The translations under genes and the position numbers were made by a program. 9,262 nucleotides of DNA, from the NCBI GenBank assembly GCA_002938115.1, contig PTKD01000061.1, positions 1 to 9,262 on the forward strand, written 5' to 3'. Positions 1-6,190 of this stretch are shown in pieces. Under the pieces are notes generated by a model. That model worked only from the letters and a program-made list of their open reading frames with translations, did no database searches and was not told the DNA's origin. Each line of letters begins with the position of its first letter. The stretch's first letter is position 1. This stretch comes from Alphaproteobacteria bacterium MarineAlpha9_Bin7 (GTDB taxonomy: Bacteria > Pseudomonadota > Alphaproteobacteria > UBA7887).

Positions 1-561
1 TGCCACCATAAGCGCGGCGCCGCCAGCTTCCCCTTCCGGAGGACCCTCCTCCGCCGGTTGGAAAATAAATTTCACCGACCCCGGGATTCGATCACGCATG
101 CCGGACAATATTTCGGCAACACCCATGAGCATAGCAACATGAGCATCATGTCCACAGGCATGCATGACTCCTACATCCTGTTCATTATAAATCGTGCGAA
201 CTTTAGAGGCAAAAGGCAAACCTGTTTCTTCTGTTACCGGCAGCGCATCCATATCAGCTCGCAGCGCCACAACTTCTCCTGGATGCCCACCATGCAGCAA
301 ACCGACAACACCTGTGTGTGCTACGTGTGTCCGTACTTCGTCAAAATCAAGTGACCGCAAGTGATTGGCGATTAAAGTAGAAGTCCGAAATTCACGATTT
401 CCTAACTCTGGATTTTGGTGAATATTTCGACGCCAATCGATTACTTTATCCTCAATACTGTTAGCCCTAAAACTAATCTCCTGATCTCGCAAGAATTGGT
501 CGGCGATTGCAGCATTGGATATTGCTGTCAAAGCCACAATTAGGATAAACAAAGGGTGCAT
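1..561 (-). CDS. M20-family amidohydrolase, exported, 3' end cut by window edge
   Basis: The first 187 residues of a metal-dependent amidohydrolase/peptidase of the M20D type (hippurate, IAA-amino acid or N-acyl-amino acid hydrolases). The frame is open to base 1, so the C-terminal half is missing here. Residues 1-20 form a hydrophobic signal peptide ending near AIA, which suggests periplasmic location. The family core starts at about residue 38 (W43, HQNPEL 48-53). RADMDALPV (101-109), the metal-site motif HACGHDAH (134-141, with C136 and H138) and QPAEEGP (168-174, with the Glu pair 171-172) are all intact. The ATG at 561 is chosen because GGAGA lies 9 bases upstream and a signal peptide follows directly. 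It is divergent from the NDUFA12-family gene. The substrate cannot be read from the sequence; family assignment is firm. Confidence 0.9.
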   Translation of the reverse strand, partial: MHPLFILIVALTAISNAAIADQFLRDQEISFRANSIEDKVIDWRRNIHQNPELGNREFRTSTLIANHLRSLDFDEVRTHVAHTGVVGLLHGGHPGEVVALRADMDALPVTEETGLPFASKVRTIYNEQDVGVMHACGHDAHVAMLMGVAEILSGMRDRIPGSVKFIFQPAEEGPPEGEAGGAALMVA

Positions 562-712
562 GACGCACTTTCTCCATATTCGGGAATCAAATGTATTCCA
601 GTTTTCTACTGTACTGAGAAATCCAACTTCCATCGGTAGTTCTTAGCCCATGCATCGGTGGACGGCAGTACATAGTCGATCTTAGCGGCAAAATTACGGC
701 GGATGGCGCTTT
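562..712. other. Divergent intergenic region, M20 amidohydrolase / NDUFA12 gene
   Basis: About 150 bp separate two divergent genes and must hold the start signals for both. On the plus side GGATGG (701-706) lies 6 bases before the ATG at 713 and is a fair ribosome binding site. I see no convincing -35/-10 pair in either direction and no hairpin with a T-run. Confidence 0.4.
571..575 (-). promoter_or_regulatory. Ribosome binding site of the M20 amidohydrolase
   Basis: The minus strand reads GGAGA here, 9 bases before the ATG at 561. It supports that ATG as the start and therefore the signal peptide. Confidence 0.55.
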
Positions 713-1075
713 ATGAAAACACCTTTAGGCACCAAAATTTCCACCTGGTTTTTCGGTACCCTGGTAGGCAAAGATCAGTTTGCCAATTGTTATTATCAAA
801 ATAAACAATCAAAGCGACACCAAAGGGAACGCCGTTGGGTTATTTATAGCCAGGACCCTGAGGGTTCAGCGGTACCCCCAGAATGGCAACTGTGGCTCAC
901 CCACACCTCACCAGAACCCCCCACAACTAACCAGCCTTCGAGGAAGAGGTGGATGATCGAACACAAGCCAAACCAGACTGGCACCGGACAAGCCTATCGA
1001 CCGCCGGGGGCGCTAGAGCGCGGGCGCCAACGGGATTCAGCAACCGGAGACTACGAACCTTGGACACCAGATTAA
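713..1075 (+). CDS. NDUFA12-family NADH:ubiquinone oxidoreductase accessory protein
   Basis: A 120-residue protein of the NDUFA12 (B17.2, 17.2-kDa subunit) family. In mitochondria this protein binds the peripheral arm of respiratory complex I; in Alphaproteobacteria it is the homologous accessory subunit of the NADH dehydrogenase at the cytoplasmic face of the membrane. Family landmarks in order are GTLVGKDQFANCYY (15-28), RRWVIY (40-45), VPPEWQLWLTHT (54-65), HKPNQTGTGQAYRPPG (84-99) and a C-terminal ATGDYEPWTPD (110-120). The length is normal for the bacterial form. The ATG at 713 has GGATGG six bases upstream. The gene is alone on its strand: the next gene is antisense and their stop codons overlap. 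It is not near nuo structural genes, which is usual for this family. Confidence 0.92.
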   Translation: MKTPLGTKISTWFFGTLVGKDQFANCYYQNKQSKRHQRERRWVIYSQDPEGSAVPPEWQLWLTHTSPEPPTTNQPSRKRWMIEHKPNQTGTGQAYRPPGALERGRQRDSATGDYEPWTPD

Positions 1076-1989
1076 GTAATCCCTCTCGGTACACCTCGTC
1101 GCACAAGGAAGACCCCTCCGAGAATCAGAATGATCCCAAAAATCTGTAGAACGTTAGGTTGTTCATGCAAAATTGCCACTGCCACAATAATCGCGATGAC
1201 CGGTTCAAGATTTGCTGTTATAGCCGCTCGCACCGCACCAACTAGAGGAAGAACTAGGTAGTACGTCACCAGAGCAAATGAAAATCCCAGCATAGAAACA
1301 GTGAACCCAAGCCAACCGATTTCATTGTTCGGCAATTGCGGGCCGGCCGTAGAAATCATCAACACAGAACTAAGCAAACTTGCCATCAAGACGGCCCAGA
1401 ACACCAGCACAAAACTGTTGCCAACATTTGCCAATCGACTAAACAAAACAGAACTCACGGCCACGCCCGTACCTGCCCCCAACGCCAATAGCACCCCACG
1501 CCAGTCGATGATATTCGCACCGAAGCCAACAGAAAGTAACACGCCGATGAAAGCAAGTATCAGAGCTGCCGCACGCCGACGGCTCAGCGACTCGGTGCCG
1601 GAAATTGCCGAAATAACACCAACTTGTACCGGAAACGTGTAAAACAATGCGGCCGCCAAACTCACAGGAATATGCTTAACTGCTGACAAATAACCCACTG
1701 CATTCCAAACTAACAAACACCCCATCACCAAAGACCCCACGAACAATCCTCTCTCAATTGTCAGAGAAGTCCGACGTATGCGGATCATCACTCCAATCGC
1801 AAACAGACACAGACCAAATCGTGCCGCCACCAGTGTCAGAGGTTCAGCGCCCGCGCCGTAGGCTAGTTTTGCGCATGAGGGCGCTAGCCCAAAACCCACC
1901 GCAGCCGCGAATAGCATGGTGAAGCCAAAGCGCTCACGCTTGCTCAGCATCCCAGATGCCACCGTCTCCTCGCTACTTTTTAGACTCAT
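1072..1989 (-). CDS. EamA/DMT-superfamily transporter
   Basis: A 305-residue integral membrane protein of the drug/metabolite transporter superfamily, made of two EamA repeats of five helices each. Hydrophobic segments lie roughly at 23-40, 49-70, 80-100, 108-130, 138-157, 164-185, 193-214, 224-247, 252-274 and 281-297. Both repeats show the typical helix-rich pattern, for example IPVSLAAALFYTFPVQVG (107-124) and GAVRAAITANLEPVIAII (251-268), followed by a HEQP turn (275-278). The substrate is unknown; relatives export amino acids, metabolites or drugs. The ATG at 1989 lacks a clear ribosome binding site; an in-frame ATG at 1950 (M14) would still keep every helix. The gene ends inside the shared TTAA with the NDUFA12-family gene and is divergent from mlaD. 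Confidence 0.9.
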   Translation of the reverse strand: MSLKSSEETVASGMLSKRERFGFTMLFAAAVGFGLAPSCAKLAYGAGAEPLTLVAARFGLCLFAIGVMIRIRRTSLTIERGLFVGSLVMGCLLVWNAVGYLSAVKHIPVSLAAALFYTFPVQVGVISAISGTESLSRRRAAALILAFIGVLLSVGFGANIIDWRGVLLALGAGTGVAVSSVLFSRLANVGNSFVLVFWAVLMASLLSSVLMISTAGPQLPNNEIGWLGFTVSMLGFSFALVTYYLVLPLVGAVRAAITANLEPVIAIIVAVAILHEQPNVLQIFGIILILGGVFLVRRGVPRGIT

Positions 1990-2143
1990 TGCAATAGTAT
2001 CAAACGCGCAATTTGAAACACTTGATCATAAAACAGAACTTTGCGACCCATGATATTACTTGGTGACCTTTGCTTGAATTTGGAGCCGCTATCGCCGATA
2101 TTTCTCTTTGACGCCCATGAGCACCGTTGGGAGAATAGATAAC
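1990..2143. other. Divergent intergenic region, EamA transporter / mlaD
   Basis: About 150 AT-rich bases lie between two divergent starts, so promoters for both genes are expected here. I looked for -35/-10 pairs on both strands and found only single hexamers, such as TACTAT on the minus strand just before the transporter start, without a matching partner at proper spacing. Confidence 0.35.
2129..2134 (+). promoter_or_regulatory. Ribosome binding site deciding the mlaD start
   Basis: GGGAGA lies 9 bases before the ATG at 2144. In-frame TTG (2108) and ATG (2117) codons upstream have no such site and would add 12 polar residues before the membrane anchor. The 2144 start is therefore preferred. 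Confidence 0.6.
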
Positions 2144-2563
2144 ATGTCCCGCAACGCCCTAGAGACATTGATCGGATCACTAGTTTTGGTAGTGGCGCTA
2201 TGGTTTGTTGTATTTGCGTACTCAAAATCCGACCTTCAAACAGTATCGGGATACACCATCACTGCAAAATTCTCCAGTATCTGGGCGCTGGCCGAAGGAG
2301 TAAATGTAAAGGTAAATGGAATTAAGGTTGAAAGCATTTTTCACCTCGGTATTGACCCTGAGATATATCTCGCCGAAGTCACGATGGTGATCGATGAAAA
2401 AATTAAATTGCCCCTGGATACTATGGCGGGTATCTCTGCTGAGGGTCTTCTGGGCGGGCACTATGTGCGCCTTGATCCAGGTGGAGAGGAAGACCTAGTG
2501 GGAACCGGTGGCAAGCTTATCTACACTCACGACGCAGCTGATATCATCGGACTAATCAGCTAG
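2144..2563 (+). CDS. mlaD: MlaD-type MCE-domain protein (outer membrane lipid asymmetry)
   Basis: A 139-residue single-pass inner membrane protein with a periplasmic MCE domain. MlaD rings form the periplasmic part of the MlaFEDB lipid transporter, which moves phospholipids between the inner and outer membrane. Residues 6-26 are one hydrophobic anchor. The MCE domain covers about 36-113, with YTITAKFSSIWAL, the conserved VKVNGIKV turn (55-62) and the hallmark GLLGGHYVRLDPGG (101-114). The C-terminus is short, as in alphaproteobacterial MlaD. The start at 2144 follows a GGGAGA site. No mlaE or mlaF is visible in the window, so the partner ABC subunits must be elsewhere. It leads a probable operon with the 81-residue protein (44-bp gap) and the DUF2155 gene. 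Confidence 0.9.
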   Translation: MSRNALETLIGSLVLVVALWFVVFAYSKSDLQTVSGYTITAKFSSIWALAEGVNVKVNGIKVESIFHLGIDPEIYLAEVTMVIDEKIKLPLDTMAGISAEGLLGGHYVRLDPGGEEDLVGTGGKLIYTHDAADIIGLIS

Positions 2564-2595
2564 ATGGTTTATAGCCCAAGAGAAAACAATTAGCT

Positions 2596-2600
2596 GGAGG
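2596..2600 (+). promoter_or_regulatory. Strong ribosome binding site of the 81-residue protein gene
   Basis: GGAGG lies 7 bases before the ATG at 2608. This near-perfect site supports the small downstream reading frame as a real gene. Confidence 0.7.
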
Positions 2601-2607
2601 CCAAGCC

Positions 2608-2853
2608 ATGGCCATTAGGCACACGAATGCCGACAAAGACGTCCAACTCCCCACCTGGCTAGATACCGCCGGGATACCGTTAGGCTGCTTGGAAAAAATA
2701 AAAATGCTTAATGAGAACATCGTGGAAATACACGATATGTGCCAAGAGGCGCTTGAAGACGCTGTTTTAATGGGTTGTGATCAAAAACAGATTCGGGATG
2801 TTCTTTTAGGCCTTGTAACGGATCTCCAAGAGCCATTTAAGGATGGCGCTTAA
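2608..2853 (+). CDS. Small conserved-looking protein of unknown function, 81 residues
   Basis: I do not recognise a named family. The product is soluble and acidic overall, with no signal peptide or membrane segment. After a polar N-terminus and LPTWLDTAGIPLGC (14-27), residues 26-53 and 58-74 look like two amphipathic helices: LEKIKMLNENIVEIHDMC and EALEDAVLMGCD, then QIRDVLLGLVTDL. It has three cysteines (27, 45, 57). Such two-helix proteins often act as small adaptors or fold as bundles, but this is inference only. The gene has an excellent GGAGG site. It sits 44 bp after mlaD and 14 bp before the DUF2155 gene, so it is probably co-transcribed with both, which hints at an envelope-related or housekeeping role. 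Coding reality is well supported; function is open. Confidence 0.75.
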   Translation: MAIRHTNADKDVQLPTWLDTAGIPLGCLEKIKMLNENIVEIHDMCQEALEDAVLMGCDQKQIRDVLLGLVTDLQEPFKDGA

Positions 2854-2867
2854 GGTAACGACACGGG

Positions 2868-3296
2868 GTGCGTCTCTCCATTTTCATTGGACTAAACCTT
2901 CTAATTTTCGCGATCGCGCCGGCATATTCGGATTATGAAAGTGTTGCGCTGCTCGAAGCGCTGGACAAAATAACCGGAAACGTATTCAAATTAGAAGCCG
3001 CGATAGGTTCCGAGGTCCAATTTGAGCGCCTGCGGATAAGGCCTCGCAAGTGCTTCAAGGCACCGCCCGAGGAACCACCGGAGAGTGCTGTGTTTCTTGA
3101 AATAAGAGAAATCAGCCCCGACCTAGACGCTGTCCAATTATTTACAGGATGGATGTTTTCTTCTTCACCCGGGCTTTCAACCCTTGAACACCCAATTTAC
3201 GACGTCATTGTACTTGATTGTTATTCGCCCACAGCTTCCGCGGCCATGCCATCAGTGACTATAAAGCCGTTGCCTTCGACGATATCAAAAGAGTAG
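2868..3296 (+). CDS. DUF2155 domain secreted protein with extended C-terminus
   Basis: A 142-residue exported protein of the DUF2155 family, common in Alphaproteobacteria and of unknown function. Residues 1-21 are a signal peptide (cleavage probably after AYS). The domain follows: LLEALDKITGNVFKLEAA (28-45), the core C62 with PPEEPPESAVFLEIRE (66-81), and FTGWMFSSSPGLSTLEHP (92-109) before YDVIVLDC (111-118). The family usually ends close to this last cysteine; here 24 more residues follow, all encoded inside the 3' end of the antisense aat gene. The start is GTG at 2868: an in-frame TAA at 2856 excludes longer forms. The ribosome binding site is weak, so coupling to the gene 14 bp upstream is likely. 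C62 and C118 could form a disulfide in the periplasm (inference). Confidence 0.88.
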   Translation: MRLSIFIGLNLLIFAIAPAYSDYESVALLEALDKITGNVFKLEAAIGSEVQFERLRIRPRKCFKAPPEEPPESAVFLEIREISPDLDAVQLFTGWMFSSSPGLSTLEHPIYDVIVLDCYSPTASAAMPSVTIKPLPSTISKE

Positions 3297-3898
3297 AAAT
3301 TCGCCTCCCTTGAAAGAGCCGCCGTTAACAATCTTAAATAGTCTTCGCGACTTATTTCTACTGCACCAAACCGCCGAAGGTGGTCAGTAACGAACTGGGT
3401 GTCAAGTAGTCGGAATCCACCCAAACGAAGTCTCTCAACTAAATGCACGAGCGCCACCTTGCTGGAATCCGGGGCAATACTAAACATACTTTCGCCAAAG
3501 AATGCAGCGCCGATGGTGACGCCGTATAACCCACCAACCAGCCCCCCATCGGACCAGCACTCAACTGAGTGCGCATTCCCACTCTCAAATAGTTCCATAT
3601 AAAGCTCAACAATTTCAGAATTTATCCAGGTGTTTGGGCGATCCACCGTTTTTTTTGCGCATGCTTGGAGAACGCCGTAGAAATTTTGGTCCACACTAAT
3701 CGAAAACGGCTTACGGCGTAAAATCTTTTGAACTGAACGTGGCACGTGAAAATTTGGTAGTGGAATTATGCCGCGTTTCTCGGGATCAACCCAGTAAATC
3801 GTTGGATCTTCTGCACTTTCTCCCATTGGGAAAAGCCCCAACCGATAAGCCCGAAGAAGAGTCTCCGATGTTATTTGAAGTTGCTGATACGTACTCAA
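3221..3898 (-). CDS. aat: Leucyl/phenylalanyl-tRNA--protein transferase
   Basis: A 225-residue cytoplasmic enzyme that transfers Leu or Phe from aminoacyl-tRNA to proteins with N-terminal Arg or Lys, marking them for ClpS/ClpAP degradation (N-degron pathway). Family motifs in order: LLRAYRLGLFPMGE (14-27), IYWVDPEKRGIIPL (34-47), HVPRSVQKILRR (51-62), VGGLYGVTIGAAFFGESMFS (121-140), then LLDTQFVTDHLRRFGAVEISR (164-184). D166 and Q168 match the catalytic Asp/Gln pair of the E. coli enzyme. The start is TTG at 3898, since an in-frame stop lies shortly upstream and the family needs this N-terminus. It is the last gene of the aroQ-accB-accC-aat series, 27 bp after accC. The last 24 codons overlap the convergent DUF2155 gene. 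A run of eight A occurs at codons 81-83. Confidence 0.94.
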   Translation of the reverse strand: MSTYQQLQITSETLLRAYRLGLFPMGESAEDPTIYWVDPEKRGIIPLPNFHVPRSVQKILRRKPFSISVDQNFYGVLQACAKKTVDRPNTWINSEIVELYMELFESGNAHSVECWSDGGLVGGLYGVTIGAAFFGESMFSIAPDSSKVALVHLVERLRLGGFRLLDTQFVTDHLRRFGAVEISREDYLRLLTAALSREANFYSFDIVEGNGFIVTDGMAAEAVGE

Positions 3899-3925
3899 CG
3901 TCTGGCCCTGAAAAGTCGACTGATT

Positions 3926-5263
3926 CTAGTTCTTTATTAAACGTTCAAGCCAGTGAACATCATATTCAGCGTTTATGAAATCCGGCTCACTGATCAAACG
4001 CCTGTGCAACGGTAAAGTGGTTTCTATTCCACCTACGACAAATTCTTCGAGGCTACGATTGAGCCGCTTCAAGCACTCATCCCGACTTGCGCCGTGAACG
4101 ATAAGTTTACCAATCATACTATCGTAAAACGAGGGGACCTTGTAACCCACATAGAGTGCTGAATCGACCCGCACCCCACCGCCTCCAGGAGGATGATACT
4201 CAGTTATTTGACCCGGTGCAGGACGAAAATCAATCGGGGATTCTGCATTAATGCGGCACTCAATAGCATGGCCTTTGAATGATATGTCGTCTTGTCTTTG
4301 AGATAAATGCTGTCCAGCTGCGACTCGGATTTGTTCGCAGACCAAATCCACCCCCGTTATCATTTCTGTCACAGGGTGCTCAACTTGAATTCGAGTGTTC
4401 ATTTCGATGAAGTAAAATTCTCCGTCTTGATATAGAAACTCCAGCGTGCCAGCTCCAAGGTAACCTAGCTTTTGGATTGCACCAACGGCTCGCAAACAAA
4501 TACTAGCGCGCAACTCCTCACTTAATAGCGGAGATGGCGCTTCTTCCAAGATTTTTTGATGACGCCGCTGAATGGAGCAATCTCTTTCTCCAAAGTGCAC
4601 TACATTTCCGAAAGAATCCGCCATAATTTGCAATTCAATGTGTCGAGGATTAGGGAGATATTTTTCGATATATACCTGCCCGTTTCCAAATGCTTGTAGA
4701 GCCTCGCGCCTTGCCACAGAGAACTTACCTTCAAGCTCTTCTTTGTTTGAGGCAACTTGCATTCCTCGTCCGCCGCCGCCAGCTGCTGCCTTGATCAAGA
4801 CTGGGTATCCAAGCTCTCCGGCAATACGAGATGCAGAGGAAAGAGAATCTACCGCCCCCTCACTTCCTGGCACCAACGGAATATCAAATTCATCGAATGC
4901 CTGACGCGCAGCCACCTTGTCACCCATCATTGCGATATGTTGAGCCTTAGGGCCGATCAAAGTTAGACTGTGTGCCTCAATTATCCTTGCAAACTCTGCA
5001 TTTTCTGACAAGAACCCATATCCCGGATGGATTGCTGTGGCTCCAGTGAGCTCCGCAGCAGCTATAATCGCGGGAATATTGAGATAGCTATCCAGAGGAG
5101 CTGGCGGACCTATGCAAACCGATTCATCCGCTAGACGAACATGCATCGCTTCAGAATCAGCGGTCGAATGAACGGCAACCGTGGAAATCCCCATGTCCCG
5201 GCAAGCCCGATGAATCCTAAGAGCAATTTCCCCTCGATTTGCGATCAGAACTTTTGCAAACAT
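3926..5263 (-). CDS. accC: Acetyl-CoA carboxylase biotin carboxylase subunit
   Basis: Biotin carboxylase, 445 residues, normal length. It uses ATP and bicarbonate to carboxylate the biotin on AccB in the first half-reaction of acetyl-CoA carboxylase, the committed step of fatty acid synthesis. The N-terminal Rossmann-like domain starts KVLIANRGEIALRIHRACR. The ATP-grasp domain has the Gly loop AAGGGGRGMQ (around 160-169) and EKYLPNPRHIELQI. The motif FIEMNTRIQVEHPVTE (286-301) carries the catalytic E287 and R291. The residues known from E. coli (K116, K159, E276, E288, R292, R338) are all present at nearly the same positions. The C-terminal domain has HAIECRINAE. ATG 5263 is preferred over an in-frame GTG at 5269, because AGG spanning the accB stop lies 5 bases before the ATG. 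Translation is thus probably coupled to accB. Confidence 0.97.
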   Translation of the reverse strand: MFAKVLIANRGEIALRIHRACRDMGISTVAVHSTADSEAMHVRLADESVCIGPPAPLDSYLNIPAIIAAAELTGATAIHPGYGFLSENAEFARIIEAHSLTLIGPKAQHIAMMGDKVAARQAFDEFDIPLVPGSEGAVDSLSSASRIAGELGYPVLIKAAAGGGGRGMQVASNKEELEGKFSVARREALQAFGNGQVYIEKYLPNPRHIELQIMADSFGNVVHFGERDCSIQRRHQKILEEAPSPLLSEELRASICLRAVGAIQKLGYLGAGTLEFLYQDGEFYFIEMNTRIQVEHPVTEMITGVDLVCEQIRVAAGQHLSQRQDDISFKGHAIECRINAESPIDFRPAPGQITEYHPPGGGGVRVDSALYVGYKVPSFYDSMIGKLIVHGASRDECLKRLNRSLEEFVVGGIETTLPLHRRLISEPDFINAEYDVHWLERLIKN

Positions 5264-5269
5264 CGGCAC

Positions 5270-5725
5270 CTAGCCGACTAACGCCAATACTTCGCCATAT
5301 TCGACTGGGCTTGCATTGCCCACCAACACTTGCTCGACACGACCACTTCGCGGTGCGCCCACCGGGTTCATAGTCTTCATGGCCTCAATTATAAACATGG
5401 TATCCCCGGCCTGAACATCATCGCCAACGTTAATATAAGGCTTGGCGCCTGGTTCAGGCGCCAGATAAACTGTGCCAACCATCGGAGCAGTTACTGCACC
5501 TGGGTGTTCCATCCCCACTTCATCGGTTAGCGCAATCGCCGGGACTGTATCAGAAGTGGGGTTACTAACAGAGGCAAGTCCGGGATTAGAGGACAATCCC
5601 AAATTACTCCTCGAGACCCTTACCCGTTCTCTGCCACTTCCCAATTCTATCTCGGTCAGGCCCGTTTCCCTCAACAATCCGGCTAAGTGCCGGATCAGCT
5701 CGTCATCTATATGAATCTTTGCCAC
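5270..5725 (-). CDS. accB: Acetyl-CoA carboxylase biotin carboxyl carrier protein
   Basis: AccB (BCCP), 151 residues. It carries the biotin that shuttles carboxyl groups from biotin carboxylase (AccC) to the carboxyltransferase (AccA/AccD, not in this window). The N-terminal helical part (1-40, IDDELIRHLAGLLRETGLTE) is followed by a flexible linker of Ser, Asn, Pro and Thr (about 41-74), then the biotinyl domain (75-151). The biotin site is EAMKTMN with K117, and the typical thumb-containing APMVGTVYLAPEPGAKPYINVG (80-101) is present. The start is GTG at 5725, fixed by GGAAGG 5 bases upstream. The stop abuts accC. It follows aroQ by 18 bp, so aroQ, accB and accC are co-transcribed. Confidence 0.97.
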   Translation of the reverse strand: MAKIHIDDELIRHLAGLLRETGLTEIELGSGRERVRVSRSNLGLSSNPGLASVSNPTSDTVPAIALTDEVGMEHPGAVTAPMVGTVYLAPEPGAKPYINVGDDVQAGDTMFIIEAMKTMNPVGAPRSGRVEQVLVGNASPVEYGEVLALVG

Positions 5726-5730
5726 GGTTG

Positions 5731-5736
5731 CCTTCC
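5731..5736 (-). promoter_or_regulatory. Ribosome binding site deciding the GTG start of accB
   Basis: The minus strand reads GGAAGG, 5 bases before the GTG at 5725. There is no competing ATG in frame. The site also forms the 3' arm of a small CCTT-TCGG-AAGG hairpin in the aroQ-accB gap, which could modestly limit ribosome access (inference). Confidence 0.6.
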
Positions 5737-5743
5737 GAAAGGT

Positions 5744-6190
5744 TTATTGCGTAACAGTCAAAATACGGTGCATAGCACGTAAACCTAGAACATAGCTGTA
5801 GCTCCCAAACCCACATATCATGCCCCTCGCAGCGAGTGAAATATACGAGTGGTGACGAAACTCCTCGCGCTGGTGAATGTTTGACATGTGAACCTCAATC
5901 GTAGGCACCTCAACAGCCGACAAAGCATCAAGCAAGGCGATAGATGTATGAGTATAAGCCCCTGCATTTATCATAAGGCCGTGAGTATTATCGCGTGCCT
6001 CATGGACCCAGGTCACCAACTCACCCTCGTTGTTACTCTGTCGGCATCTAACCGACATTGACAAGAGTCTGCCCTCACTTTCGCACAGAGCCTCCGTATC
6101 GGACAAGGTCTCCGATCCATATATCGTTGGTTGGCGCACCCCCAAAAGATTTAGATTGGGGCCGTTGAGGATCAAAACTTTGAGCATCAT
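5744..6190 (-). CDS. aroQ: 3-Dehydroquinate dehydratase, type II
   Basis: A 148-residue cytoplasmic type II dehydroquinase, which converts 3-dehydroquinate to 3-dehydroshikimate in aromatic amino acid synthesis; the family forms dodecamers. The N-terminus LILNGPNLNLLGVRQP is diagnostic. Active-site residues known from M. tuberculosis AroQ are all found at the same numbers: R19 and Y24 in the mobile loop (GVRQPTIYG), N75, H81, H101, R108 and R112 (VEVHMSNIHQREEFRHHS, 98-115 by position). The C-terminus ARGMICGFGSYSYVLGLRA is typical. ATG 6190 and ATG 6187 are adjacent; AAGGG lies 11 bases before the first. It heads the operon aroQ-accB-accC-aat, with 18 bp to accB. Promoter signals should lie in the gap to its right. 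Confidence 0.96.
   Translation of the reverse strand: MMLKVLILNGPNLNLLGVRQPTIYGSETLSDTEALCESEGRLLSMSVRCRQSNNEGELVTWVHEARDNTHGLMINAGAYTHTSIALLDALSAVEVPTIEVHMSNIHQREEFRHHSYISLAARGMICGFGSYSYVLGLRAMHRILTVTQ

Noticed and set aside
58..354. 98-residue plus-strand open frame
   Set aside because: It is antisense to the well-supported M20 amidohydrolase frame and has a Cys/His-rich random composition.
2108..2143. Longer mlaD starting at TTG 2108 or ATG 2117
   Set aside because: The ribosome binding site is placed for ATG 2144, and typical MlaD proteins begin right before the membrane anchor.
701..2851. The 11-mer GGATGGCGCTT occurs at 701-711 and 2841-2851, and ten of its bases recur near 4533
   Set aside because: Several 11-base repeats are expected by chance in 9 kb. 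One copy is a ribosome site, one is the end of a coding region, one is inside accC; no common role.
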